A stretch of DNA of 64,000 bases from Microthyrium microscopicum (Eukaryota > Ascomycota > Dothideomycetes > Microthyriales > Microthyriaceae): assembly GCA_010405405.1 (NCBI GenBank), contig MU004243.1, forward strand, positions 615,340 through 679,339. The letters run 5' to 3'. The notes below the pieces were generated by a model, which did not search any database, had not been told where the DNA came from, and saw nothing but the letters and a program-made list of their open reading frames with translations. This document shows positions 23,334 through 34,183 of the stretch, in pieces. Each line of letters begins with the position of its first letter. Position 1 is the first letter of the stretch. Position numbers and translations under genes: made by a program.

Positions 23334-24460
23334 ATGCCACCACCTTCAACTTCAAAACCGGGATCTGACCCAGTGCCAGACCCAGGTGATCCTGAGAGAA
23401 AGAGAGTCTTGAATGTTCTGTATGTAATCCCTGATTTGCATAGCCAAGCACCTTACTAACCGTAAAATAGGGCTCAAAGACGATATCGTAAGAGTCGCGT
23501 GTTATGTATGAGATGTCATGCCGTTGCTAATATAAGAAACCAGGAAGGAGAAAACGAGAACGTATTGCGGCACTAGAGGCTCAAATACGTGGCAGTGATA
23601 CTAGCAGCAAAGACACTAGCCAAGATGGCAACTCTCCCGCTTTACCGTCGCCTCCGACATCCGAGGAAAACAACGTTATGCCGCACAGCACACTATACGG
23701 AGTAGATGATTTCGGCAATGCATGGGCAATTGCAGACCCGGCTCCTATAGAGACACTGAGGTATCACCACATAGGATATGACCAACCACTTCTAGAAGAG
23801 GATGGTCTATGTTTAGATTTGGATGACGGTACCTTGGGACATGTAGAACAAATCATGCATATCCCAGATACCCATTCGAGCCTGGTATCACGGGATATCT
23901 TCCAGTTCAATTCTACATCCCCATTCACTACACCTTTTCCCACCACCCCATCCGCCTTCATGGACGACTTCACACTCGAAATTCCAGCTCTCAAACTCAT
24001 GGCCGCTAGTTCCACCATCGCCACAATGCTCAATTGTCTAGACAGCATGTTCGATCCAGCCGCCTCACGCACCCTCGCTTGTCTCTCAGACCCTACCATT
24101 CCCCACTGGTTTGCTCCAACAAAAGCACAGCAACAGATTCCACATCACCCAATCTTCGATGTTATGCCTTGGCCATCGGTGCGGCACAAGATGATCGTGG
24201 CATTTGCCTCGCCGATGCATGCCCGTCCCCCAGTTACGCGAGATCCAATGGCGCTGATGACATTGATGGCTGACATGGACGACGATGCGGAAGGAGTACG
24301 AGTGCAAGGTGATGATGGTCTAGACGGAAAGAACTGGGAGATAGGCCAGGCCATGTTCTCTAATTGGTGGTGGGCGTTTGATAAGGAGATTGTTGCTCAG
24401 AGTAACAAGTGGAGGGAGAGACGGGGTGCTCCGCGATTGCAGCTTTTGCCTGCCTCTTGA
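23334..24460 (+). CDS. bZIP transcription factor with DUF3425-type C-terminus
   Basis: Three exons: 23334-23419, 23471-23487 and 23544-24460, 339 aa. Introns are 51 and 56 nt, with GTATGT..TAG and GTAAGA..CAG ends. Joining them produces a basic region N27-VLAQRRY-R35 (the bZIP N-x7-R signature), then RRRKRERIAALEAQIR, a short zipper start. The middle is acidic and Pro/Ser-rich. The C-terminal part (WPSVRHKMIVAF, then WWWAFDKEIVAQSNKWRERRG) fits DUF3425, which often accompanies a degenerate bZIP in Pezizomycotina. It is likely a nuclear regulator; the target is unknown. The second exon is 17 nt and sits inside the DNA-contacting basic region. Retention of either intron would abolish the domain, so splicing could switch the factor off. 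Confidence 0.85.
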
Positions 24461-24617
24461 CGTGTAGTTCCACTTGTTTTATCTCCCCTTAGCCAGCAGC
24501 GATTTCTTATTTGCTATTAGGTACATGATGATCAAGCACATTATACCAATGACTTGAAATGTTTCATCCTCAAGACGAACTAGTTCGAGCGACTTCCTGC
24601 CTAGAACCTCGAATATT

Positions 24618-27600
24618 ATCAACTCATGCAAAATATTACCAAGTCTTTGGGCCAAACTTTTCACCCTCGGGCAGTTTAATCCTCACAGCCGTACCCAGTT
24701 GATCCTGTATTACCCATTAGCAAAACGACCCATAACACTCAATTTGAGTCCAAAACATACCATCGTCTCCATAACTGTCGTGTTTCCCCACCACTTCGGC
24801 GGCTTCGCCCCAGGCAACGTAATCGCAAAGAAAATGACAATCGTGCACAACACCAAACCTGTATCCAGTGCTGCTGCTGTGATATAGTTATACGTCTTCC
24901 ACCACCCACTCCAACGCCTTCGGACCCAATAGTTAAAGATGAGACCAACAATAGCCCAACTGGAGAAGTTCAGTGGTGTTGCTGGCGGCAGCCATCCTAG
25001 TATTCGTCAGTACAAGGTGGAAATATCGAAGCAAAGGTGCGCGAAAAAGGCATTTTCTCTTTCAGTGGCAATCTCTCAGAAGATTCGATGGACAGAATCG
25101 AGTGATATGGGAGCCATAAAGCGCGATGATATGACTTCCCCTAGACGACAAAATGAAGAAATTTCGACATTTCTAGAACTTTTTCCAAAAGTTGATCAGA
25201 TCACATGGGAACCACATGATATGATGGGAGCCATCGAGTGTTTTGGGAAATTTTTCTTACAACGGGAAATCTTACCCATGGCGCCTAACATCACTGGCGC
25301 GTTCAAATGTCGCACGAACGACCTCGGAAACTTCTTGGTCAGAAGGCAAAAAGCAATAGGGAGAAGCGCGCCGAGTAGCCAAAACCATAGAATAGGTCGG
25401 TAGATCGAACCAGGTCCGAACATTCGTGCTGGTCCTATCACGCCCCACACGATACTTGACGAAAAGAAGGTGGAACCATTAGGACAGGTGAAGTGAGATT
25501 CCTGTTTTGGGTCGCAAGCGAGTGGGATATTGGCCAAAACCCAGTTCATGGTGGCGATTTGAACGAAAACCGACCAAATTATGGCGACGATTTGAACGGA
25601 AAAGGTGGTGCGTGGAGGAATTTTCATGTAATGCGCTATCAAAATGTCAGATATAGCAGTCGAGCAATTGGGCTGGTTTCCCATCAAGTATGATGGTGGC
25701 CATAACATCTTATAAAGAAAGACGCTTCTACTTCCCATCGTACTCGATGGCTTTTACTTACCGAGCTTGAGGTCAGATGTGAAAACTTGGGCGTTGCCAA
25801 CCACGATCGTGGAGAACACTTTGAAGAGCATTACACCAATAGGTCTTCCAGGCAGAAGATATCCGGCAAGATATGGAGAGAGCACATTCAATCTTCAGCT
25901 CGTCAGTATCAGATCACAATCAGAGCTAACATGCCTGAAGACCAAACGGTCTTTTTGTGGTGGAACCGCGAAACGCCCAGCGCATTCGATGGGAACCATA
26001 GCACTTGATTAGAAAAGCATTCTATGGTAGCCATCGAGTGCGATAGACAATTGACATGTTTTGGGTTCATCGGATGTTGCCAAGAGATATGTGACTTCAC
26101 ACGGGGATAGTTACGCAAGCTGAATATTAGTTACTCCCTGGATCAGACACAGAGGGAGGATGAAGATCAGGGCGATCAGGCATGAAACTATAAAAGCCCA
26201 CCATGGAAGCTGTGTCGGATAGGCAAGGACTGCTGCCAAACCGAATGCCGTGCTGCAAAGCCATAGTGCTCCGTACCACCATTCTGGAACCTGGAATATC
26301 TTAGTCACTATATCAAGACCGATCGAATGAGATGGGATCCTTCAGATGCATTGGACAACCCCAAATGCATAAGCAGATAAGTCAAGGTGCTACTTCGTAG
26401 ACAAATCTTACCTCTGGGTACTTAGCAACGAGACGCATGTGGATGTCTGGTTCTTCGGCTCGAGAATTTTTCCTGAAAAGGGATATCAGTAGGGTCTGCA
26501 AGAATCGCATGCTGCTCGCACTTACAAGCGGGTCGCAATTTCCCTTCTGTGAAAGATTGTGGTATGTACTATCGCGGCCATCAAAGACGCGAATGATAGA
26601 CCTAGAGATTGTCAGTACTAAATTATAAAATGGGTCCATAAAGCCAAAATGGCAAGATGCGACATTTGCGAGCAATGGTGAGATAGTATTTTGAGAGCAA
26701 TCGTATTTGGTGAAAATCATAAAACTCTACTGAGAACACAACCTTCCGGGGCAATTGGATGTTATCAAGAGAAACGATTCTGATCTTGAGAGACTTACCG
26801 TAGTTGAGTGCAAATGTCGGCGCAAGAAACATCGGAGAATACTTTTTGTACTTGAAACTGGTCAGTGTATGTAATCTCATCAGTGTGAGACCGTAAAACA
26901 CCCATCGCATCTGGTGTAACCCATAGCACTCGATTAGGAGCCGCCTTCTATAAGAGCCATCAAATGCGATGCAAGATGGGGCGTTCTGCTCTCGTGAAAA
27001 ATAGTCAAGAAATTGGACTTGAAAGGTGTGGATCTTACCTTTGCTTCGTCGAATTGAAAGTCGGCTGTCAAGATTCTCTTAACGTCATATCTATTTCCAG
27101 TGTTATCGTAAGTTCTAGAAGTATTTATTGGCAAGTACTCCGAGTATAACGATCCCGTGTACGCTATACCAAGAGTGCTAACAACGACGAAGATGATGAG
27201 CCCAATAAGCGTGTTGAAATGCGAAGGCCATGGGCTTAATAATGGATTCTGGAGATCTAGATTTCTTGTAAATATAAAATCCCAGAGGCGATTTGCAGCA
27301 TTGCTTAACACTGGCCAATAGTCTGAAACTCCACCTTGTGGTAGTTCGCAAAAATGGAGGGCTAGGATGGTAGACAAACCGGGTATTTGCAGAGGACACT
27401 TACAGTTATTGATATATGTGAAGTCAAACGTGATTGGAATGAGAGATAGACCAGTAAATCCACCGAACAGCTGATTGATAACGACATCATTGGGCTTGAT
27501 CCATGTAATGAAAGCAAATACTGAAAGTCCTTGCCATATAACTCCTGGAAACCAGTAATAGAGAAACATGCCAGAGCAAACATAGAAGAAGTATCGGTAC

Positions 27601-28492
27601 CGTGAAATAATCCAGCCATTTGTAGTGGTAGGATCTGCTTTGCTCTTATCATGTAGAGTATAGAGTAATGATGTTGTCGAGAAGTTGCCAGGCCAAATCA
27701 ATGATGCTGGCCATACTGTAAATCGACGGTAAAGTCCAGCTAATGATATCCCAATCACTTGACTTGAAAGTGTAAAAAGCAGAGCGAAACCCCTTTTCAG
27801 TTAGCGAATTCTATGAGTACTCGAACTCCATTGATCACTTACCAGCCCATGTTGTGATTATATAAAGACTTCGCTTGCAATGCTTCGAGGGCGTTGGTAC
27901 TGTATGGATATCCAGAAGTGACATTGGCCATCAAAGTAACTACAGTATGTTCTTTGATAGTCCAGGGTCCAGAATTCAAAGTCCATTCAATTCCAAAGGT
28001 GCGAAACTTCCTCATGGGCACCGTTCTAGCCCATATCTCTCCCACGGGGTATACAAGAAGTATAACTACCACTGTCGGGATTGTGATTGCTGGCTGTCGC
28101 ATGCTTAAAAGCATATTGATCGCTGCCACTACCGTGACAAATAAGATACCCAGAATCCAAGCCCGAATGGTATTGGCAATCGATCCGTCATCAGTGTTGC
28201 TAACAGCGGCTCTCACTTCCTCATAAGGACTATCGTCGAGAAATTCATGCCGAGCCTGTAATATGCTCTCTTTGTTGCCATCATTTGCTGTATACTTTGG
28301 TGCTTCCACTTGGTCTAAGGGCGAAATTGAATCCAATTGGTGGTTTTTCCCGATTATTTCAGTATCGTGAGTAGTAGCAGTCTTCTCTTCCGACGATATT
28401 CGTGCTTGATCTGGTATATCGGGCTCGAGTTGGCTCCGGTTGGAATCGGCGACCGCATTTTGACTCTTCGACAGTTTCTGTCTCCACCGCAT
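24618..28492 (-). CDS. OPT-family oligopeptide transporter, 11 exons
   Basis: Exons: 28492-27843, 27792-27404, 27256-27039, 26850-26799, 26601-26526, 26472-26412, 26290-26115, 25892-25762, 25635-25276, 24996-24761 and 24704-24618, 811 aa. All ten introns are GT..AG and phases agree. After a cytosolic N-terminus, family signatures run in order: NMGWGFALLFTLSSQ, the GLYRRF and VWPASLIWPG blocks, PITFDFTYI, PTFALNYGLSFAS, RYPEVPEWWY-type joins, AGYLLPGRP and HYMKIPPRT, ending near NYWVRRRW. Such proteins are proton-coupled peptide, glutathione or siderophore-peptide importers with 12-16 helices. Introns 2, 3, 4, 6, 7, 8 and 9 are 121-279 nt, far above the other introns here, and several hold related hairpin elements. 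The last exon carries an A5 run that shifts the usual GPKTW-type C-terminus into another frame. Confidence 0.9.
25082..25247. repeat. Two degenerate hairpin-element copies in transporter intron 9
   Basis: Segments 25082-25134 and 25202-25247 share the core gggagccat with adjacent cgagtg and cgatgg pieces, and both lie in the 279-nt intron 24997-25275. They resemble the elements at 25681-25750, 25981-26042 and 26903-26971. The two copies are less symmetrical than the others, as if decayed. Confidence 0.6.
25681..25750. repeat. Hairpin element in transporter intron 8
   Basis: Inverted arms at 25681-25696 and 25735-25750 are complementary at 14 of 16 positions; both differences are transitions. 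Each arm is itself nearly palindromic (ccatcgtactcgatgg). The element fills most of the 126-nt intron 25636-25761 and starts a few bases inside the donor. Confidence 0.75.
25981..26042. repeat. Hairpin element in transporter intron 7
   Basis: Arms at 25981-26001 and 26022-26042 pair at 18 of 21 positions around a 20-nt loop. It lies in the 222-nt intron 25893-26114. Alignment to 26903-26971 is continuous across both arms and the loop (shared pieces ccatagcact, gatta, ttctat, agccatc, tgcgat), so the two are copies of one element, not chance palindromes. Confidence 0.8.
26903..26971. repeat. Hairpin element in transporter intron 3
   Basis: Arms at 26903-26926 and 26948-26971 pair at about 17 of 24 positions. 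It lies in the 188-nt intron 26851-27038 and matches the intron 7 element along its length. Stem decay is stronger than in introns 7 and 8. Confidence 0.75.
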
Positions 28493-29090
28493 TGTGATAC
28501 TGCTGTAGGCAAAATTGCTAGATGTTTGGGCAATCGACAACTGGCTGCGACGCGCTTAAGAGACGGCCATCAGTTATACGGTAGCAGGAGATCCAAGCGA
28601 CTAGAAGAAGGCAGTTCCTGGTCCAAAAATCCTCTGTAGGTTACGCAGCGGTGTTGTGTGAGCACTAGAGAATGTACAATCAAGGAAGAGCTGTAAAATT
28701 ATTGTCTGATGTTCTCCATTTCCTTCCACGCGGCCAGAGGTGTGAATTGAGTAGGAATGCAAGAAAATCTTTTGATACAGCTACCATTGGTTTGGAAGAT
28801 AACGATCTATATTCGGCCTTGTATGGGAGAGTGTTCAATTTATATCCTGGCTCAAAGGTCAATCCTCTATCGACCGGATCCAAGCCAGGGTTAGGAACCG
28901 AACTCTTGAACGTGAGTGCAAACAGACAAGACAAGAAAGTGCAGGACAAGAAGGGCTGAACGCCACATCATTAGCACTTTGCTCAAATATTAAGATCATA
29001 CATTATTATAGTTAGAAGTTTTCGAGCCAGTGACATAGTTCGCCAAGCTGTATGCTTTTGGTCTTCTCTCCCATTTTCTAGACTCTTTGA
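28493..29090. other. Intergenic between OPT and MFS transporter genes
   Basis: This holds the OPT promoter and the 3' flank of the MFS gene. A 95-codon + strand frame at 28672 has no recognisable feature and is overlapped by a full-length antisense frame; I do not call it. Confidence 0.4.
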
Positions 29091-31098
29091 TCATGAGATG
29101 TTAGAGTCTTTCTCCTTGATACTGGATAATGATTTTGCAGTGACTTGTTTTTGAGCTTCTTCCACTTTAGGCTGGGCAGTTTCGGAACCATTCTTAAGAC
29201 TCTTCCACTCTACAATGGCGGAGCCTAGAATCATTGCAGCGCTCAGAGCCGCAGCCAGAACAAATACACGAGTCAGTGCGTAGCTGTAAGCATCAACAAC
29301 TGCACCAAGGTCATTAGGCGGCACAACCTTGCGAAGGTCGGTAGCTCCTGTGTTAACAATCACCTGAAGGTCGAGGCCGGCGACGCCTGAGAGTTTGTTT
29401 ACTAGTTTCGTGGAAAAGATGTTCTGGGCGACAGACAAAAAAATCGAGCCACCGATCTGCTGCATGAAGAACATCAAGGCCATTCCGAGAGGGACATCCT
29501 TCCGTGGTAGTACGTTCTGCGCTGCTAGATTAGAGTTTTGGAATCCAAAGCCGATGCCTAAGCCAAAAAGCGTTTGATATCCAATCCAACTGAAATGTGT
29601 CAGTGTAAGCTCATCGTATAATATAATGTGTCAGATAATACCCTGCCTGGACACTTGCTGCTCTGCTGAAAAGCCATTCAAGAGCATCTCGCCATGATGT
29701 CATTTCAACAGGCAACCAAAGTTATTGACCTTGAGGACGTTTTTACACTGGGAAACTCACTGACTATGATTCGAGGTTGCTTTGAGTGTTGAGAGCAGGC
29801 CAGCACCAATTGATGTAACGACGGGACAGAGCAACATTGCTGGGACATAATATCCCACCTTTTGGGTGACTGCGGCGGAGATGATACCCATTACAACTAA
29901 TGATAGTACGACGGGGATCGTACTCACACCAGCTTTCATGGCTGTATCTCCCTTCGCTGCTTGAAACCAGATGGCGAGATAGTAGATGACCGACATCATA
30001 GCGCCGGAAAGTAGAAACATGAATAGCATGCTCCCGGCAATCGACCGATTTACTACCACTCGAGGAGGAGCCATGGCTGTTTCTGGAATTAGGATCTCAA
30101 CCGCAATAAAGGCGATGAAAAGCACTGCAAATGATACCAGGAGTCCGATGATCGTCGGAGCCGACCAGGGATGTATCGTTCCTCCCCACTGCAAGGCAAG
30201 GATTAGGGAGATCATGGATGGCACAAAGAAGAACATCCCAAGAGGATCAAGTCGTTTGATTTGTGCCAATATAGACACTTTCTCGCGCTTGGGCTCTTCC
30301 ACGTTGAGGAACAGAAAGATTACGAGGACTGTGAAGCCGCCGATTGGCAAATTGATATAAAAACACCACCTCCAAGTGCTGCAGTAAGTCAGTAAGTCAG
30401 TACATTTGAGTTTTGAGGCAAGGAACACCCACATCTGATCAGTAAATGTTCCTCCTAGGATTGGCCCAAGTACAGATGAAATTCCAAAGGCAAGGCCGAA
30501 TATTGATGTGAAAATAGGCCGTTTCCGTAGTGGCACTAGGGGCAAAATGATCATATTTCCACCGGAAAATATGCCGGCGCCTCCAATACCTGCTATGGCA
30601 CGTCCGATTATGAAAGCAGTGGAGCTTGGAGCCGCTCCAGAGAGAGCTGATCCTGCCTCGAAAACGACGACGGATAGGATGAAGGTCCATTTCGTCGAAT
30701 ATAACTGGTAGACCCGACCTGATATGGGATTGAAACAAGCACAAGTCAACATATATGCACTTCCGTACCAAGATATGTCCGATATCGTATTAAAGTCGTT
30801 GGTGATAGCCGGGATCGCTGTTGCAATTATCGTTCTATCCTACATGTGAGCCTGTGTCAGCCTTCTCCTCAGCCTTGTAGGTCGAAATAGCCTTGTTTGA
30901 TATACTTACCAATGCAACGAGAAAAATGGACAAGTACATGCCAATGATGATCAACCAAAACTTCGGGGTCTTGGGCTGATAGTTGAGCTCTGCATCTTCG
31001 TATTCATTGTACGGAACTGCTGGAGCACCGGATCCATCAATCGGACTATGAGGCTTCTCGTCATTGTTGGCGGAATGGAGTGAAGCTTTGGATGACAT
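29091..31098 (-). CDS. MFS transporter, DHA2-type (14-helix) multidrug/toxin efflux family
   Basis: Four exons: 31098-30910, 30839-30433, 30378-29761 and 29589-29091, 570 aa. Introns are 70, 54 and 171 nt; the second uses a weaker GTGGGT donor. The start is the ATG giving MSSKASLHS; an upstream in-frame ATG would add an unusual hydrophobic leader. Signatures: the first-helix motif VALDRTIIATAIPAI (motif D1), YMLTCACFNPISGRVYQL, the GRAIAGIGGAGIFSGG helix, the antiporter-type GLAFGISSVLGPILGG (motif C), TWRWCFYINLPIGG, and LGMALMFFMQQIGGSIFLSV late in the protein. These mark fungal exporters of mycotoxins and drugs in the plasma membrane. It shares a 698-bp divergent promoter with a Zn2Cys6 regulator, suggesting local control. 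No biosynthetic enzyme lies beside it, so the substrate is unknown. Confidence 0.9.
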
Positions 31099-31796
31099 GG
31101 TTAGATACGTGTAGTGTAGAAGGCAGAGAGCCAACAACCTATCTGGGTGGATTGTATATCCTCTTACCTCGTAAAGTGGCAGAGCGGCATGCATTAATAT
31201 ATATACCAGGCTTGTACAACAAAATGAAGACCGACAGGGGGATTTCGGACAATACAACTTCCCGAAAAAGTGGCTAATCCCCGGGGTCCGGTTGGTGTTG
31301 CTGTGATGGACACTGAAAGTATCGTATGAATACGAGTGCTAGTCGGGACCTGGTCACGCATTTCTGAACACCCAGTGCATTATCATTTTACGATTTCATT
31401 GGATTGATTATGCTGGAAGTTTGGATACAGCTGAGTTCGAGATCAAATGGAGTAACGCTGAGAAGGGGCAACCAACAGGGGCTGTTTCAGCCAAGAACAG
31501 GTGTTATTTAGATCTCTGAAGGGGCTGAGATTCTGGTTCCTTAAGCATCTTTTAGCCAATACAAATAACATCAAGATCCTCTAATGCTGCTCTACATACA
31601 TCAACGCGCCCAAAGTTCTTCCCACGTGAAGCGCCTAGCGCGCGTCGATCTTGATCTTCACGCGGCTATTGTCCAATCATAGTGCATCACTGCATCTTGA
31701 ACTACTCCGTTCGTTCTCATCCTGCGCGGACTTCGACGTCAAAGATCTGCCGCGTCGAATCCCTTGTATGCATCATCAATTTATTAGGAGCTGAGG
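31099..31796. promoter_or_regulatory. Bidirectional promoter between MFS exporter and Zn2Cys6 regulator
   Basis: These 698 bp separate two divergently transcribed start codons. At 31281-31291 lies ccggggtccgg, inverted CCGG half-sites around three bases, compatible with a Zn2Cys6 binding site. GC-rich alternating runs also occur near 31,630-31,665. Assignment as a binding site is inference. Confidence 0.4.
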
Positions 31797-34183
31797 ATGC
31801 AAAAAGCTTCCTCGCCTAGCTCTCAACTTCCAAAGTCACAGCGAATCCTTGCTTGTGTTCTATGTCAGCAGCGCAAGGTCAAATGTGATCGTCGATTTCC
31901 ATGTGCGAACTGCACGAAGGCGGGCGCAAAATGCGTGCAAGCAACCCTTGCTCCGCGTGGACGAAGACGCAGGTTTCCCGAGAGGGATTTGCTTCAGCGA
32001 TTGCGGCACTATGAAGAACTACTTCGGGACCATAATATCAAGTTTGAACCACTTCACAAGGATACAAATGACGAAAAGGAGTCCCCACGCGGTAATGAGG
32101 GCTCCAATTCACAAGAAGAACAGGCAGGGAGTAGGAAAATAATTACACTATCTCGCCCAAGAGATGCGCCACCTGAAATGGTGTACAAAGCCAAGTATGT
32201 GTTACTCTCGGTATCTCTTTATTGTTGAAATCTTCTTGGAAGAACCCTGTTATATGTGATGATTTTGACTGAAGTTGTTTAGGAGTTTGTGGCACGCTAT
32301 GAGCCAACAGGTAAGATTGGCCTTGATACAAAGTATAGCATACAAAGTGTATCATGCTAATAGATTTCCAGTCTCGAGAAGCGGATAGTGACAGTGATTC
32401 TCAAGACGATATCCCTGAATTTATTGTGAGAAGAGCATGGGAACAATTTGAAAACAACGGGCACCTCTTATTAGGCTCTCGAAACACTGTCATTGATCTC
32501 GTTTCCATACATCCAGATCCTATTCAAGTTCTAAGGCTGTGGCAAGTCTTTTTAGACAATGTCAATCCATTGATCAAAGTGGTTCATGCCCCCAGCTTAC
32601 AAGCTAGTCTTATTGAGGCAGCCAGCCACCTCAACAGTATTGACCCCGTTCAAGAGGCTCTTATGTTTGGCATATACTGTGTTGCTATACTAAGCCTTAC
32701 GTCAGAGGACTGTCAAAAGATGTTTGGTTCGTCACAACAGGACCTGTTAGCTCGATATCAATTTGGTTGTTCGGAAGGTCTACTGAATTGCGGCTTCCTA
32801 AGATCCTCCGATAGGCATTGCTTGACTGCCTTGTACCTTTATCTGGTAGGTTTTCCATGATTTAATATCAAATTGCCTGGCTGAGCAATCTAGATTTCTA
32901 TGAGGCCAACAACAGACTCCAACTCCGTTGCTTCATTGCTTGGGATTGCTATTCGCTTAGCGCAACGGATGGGAATCAACAATGAGTTTGCTTTGACTAA
33001 GTGCACCCCAATCGAAGCAGAAATGCGCCGAAGACTCTGGTGGTCTCTTGTCTTTTTTGATACTCGAATCTGCGAAATGGCTAGCGCCAAAACTGCAACG
33101 TTAACGCCTACTTGGGAGTGTCGAATACCACTCAACGTCAATGACTCTGATCTGCGCGCGGAAATAAAAGAGTTACCTGTCGTGCATGAGCAGCCGACAG
33201 ATGCACTTTTCGTTGTTGTCCGCTCTGAGCTGGGCAATTTCGTGCGTCACGCAGACTTTCATCTGGTTTTTAACGGTCCTGTACTGAAACCTATCGCCGA
33301 GAAAGCCAACCGTGGACTCTCCCCCGAGACGAAAGATCTGGCTTTCTTGGAGAAGACGATTGAAGAAAAATACCTCAACTTATGCGATCCAGATATTCCT
33401 CTACATTTCATGACCATTTGGAACACTCGGGCATACATGGCCAAATGCCGCCTTTTGGACCATTATTCCAGATGCTCAAACTCTTCCGTTCGACAGACGG
33501 ATGAAGTACGGGATACAGCATTTTCTTACGCCATCCGCATACTAGAATGCGATACGATAATGATAACCTCAAACCTTATCAAAGGCTTTCGATGGATGCT
33601 CAACTTACATTTCCCATTTCCCGCAATCATGCACATCGCTCAGGATCTGAAGAGGCGACCTCTCAGAGCGCACGCTGACAAAGCTTGGGAAGTATTGAGC
33701 AATCACTATCAAACTACGCGGTTCGCTGTCTTGGACGCTAGAGACTGGCCTTTCTTCGGTGTATTCACTACTCTCATTCTCCAGGCTTGGGACGCTCGAG
33801 AGGCAGCATGCAAGCAGAAGGGCCTAACAGCAGAGTCACCAAGGGTCGTCATATCCATTAGACAAAGAATTGCCGAAAAAGACAAAATTACACATGCTTC
33901 GAATGTGGTCCCGACAAGTGGTAGCACCGGCTTTGAGATCAGTCAAGCTACTTCTTCGATGCCAATGGGAAATGGGAACCAACCACTGCTTTACAGTGAT
34001 GTGGGCGCATATACTTACATGAGCTACACGAACATAGATTCCGGCTCGTTCCCTCAAATGCCAGGACAAGCTCTGTTCGACATGAGTCCTAACCAGTTGT
34101 ACTGGGCTGCAACGGATTGGACCGTGGCGAACACTGCGGCTGGCAACGTTGATACTTCTACGGATTCACCCGTACTATACTAG
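31797..34183 (+). CDS. Zn2Cys6 transcription factor with fungal-specific regulatory domain
   Basis: Four exons: 31797-32194, 32283-32310, 32372-32845 and 32894-34183, 729 aa; introns are 88, 61 and 48 nt. The zinc cluster starts at Cys20 and has spacing C-x2-C-x6-C-x5-C-x2-C-x6-C, followed by a basic linker (RGRRRRF) and a coiled-coil start (LLQRLRHYEELL). The regulatory domain (PF04082 type) spans about 200-480: PLIKVVHAPSLQ, the RLAQRMG helix and EMRRRLWWSLVFFDTR. The C-terminus is Ser/Gly/Met-rich. The 28-nt second exon yields SLWHAMSQQ, a familiar segment in these regulators, which supports it. It likely acts in the nucleus on CGG motifs. The divergent exporter is the obvious candidate target. 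Confidence 0.9.

Noticed and set aside
28672-28959. 95-codon + strand frame between the two transporter genes
   Set aside because: A nearly coextensive antisense frame exists and nothing in the protein is recognisable.
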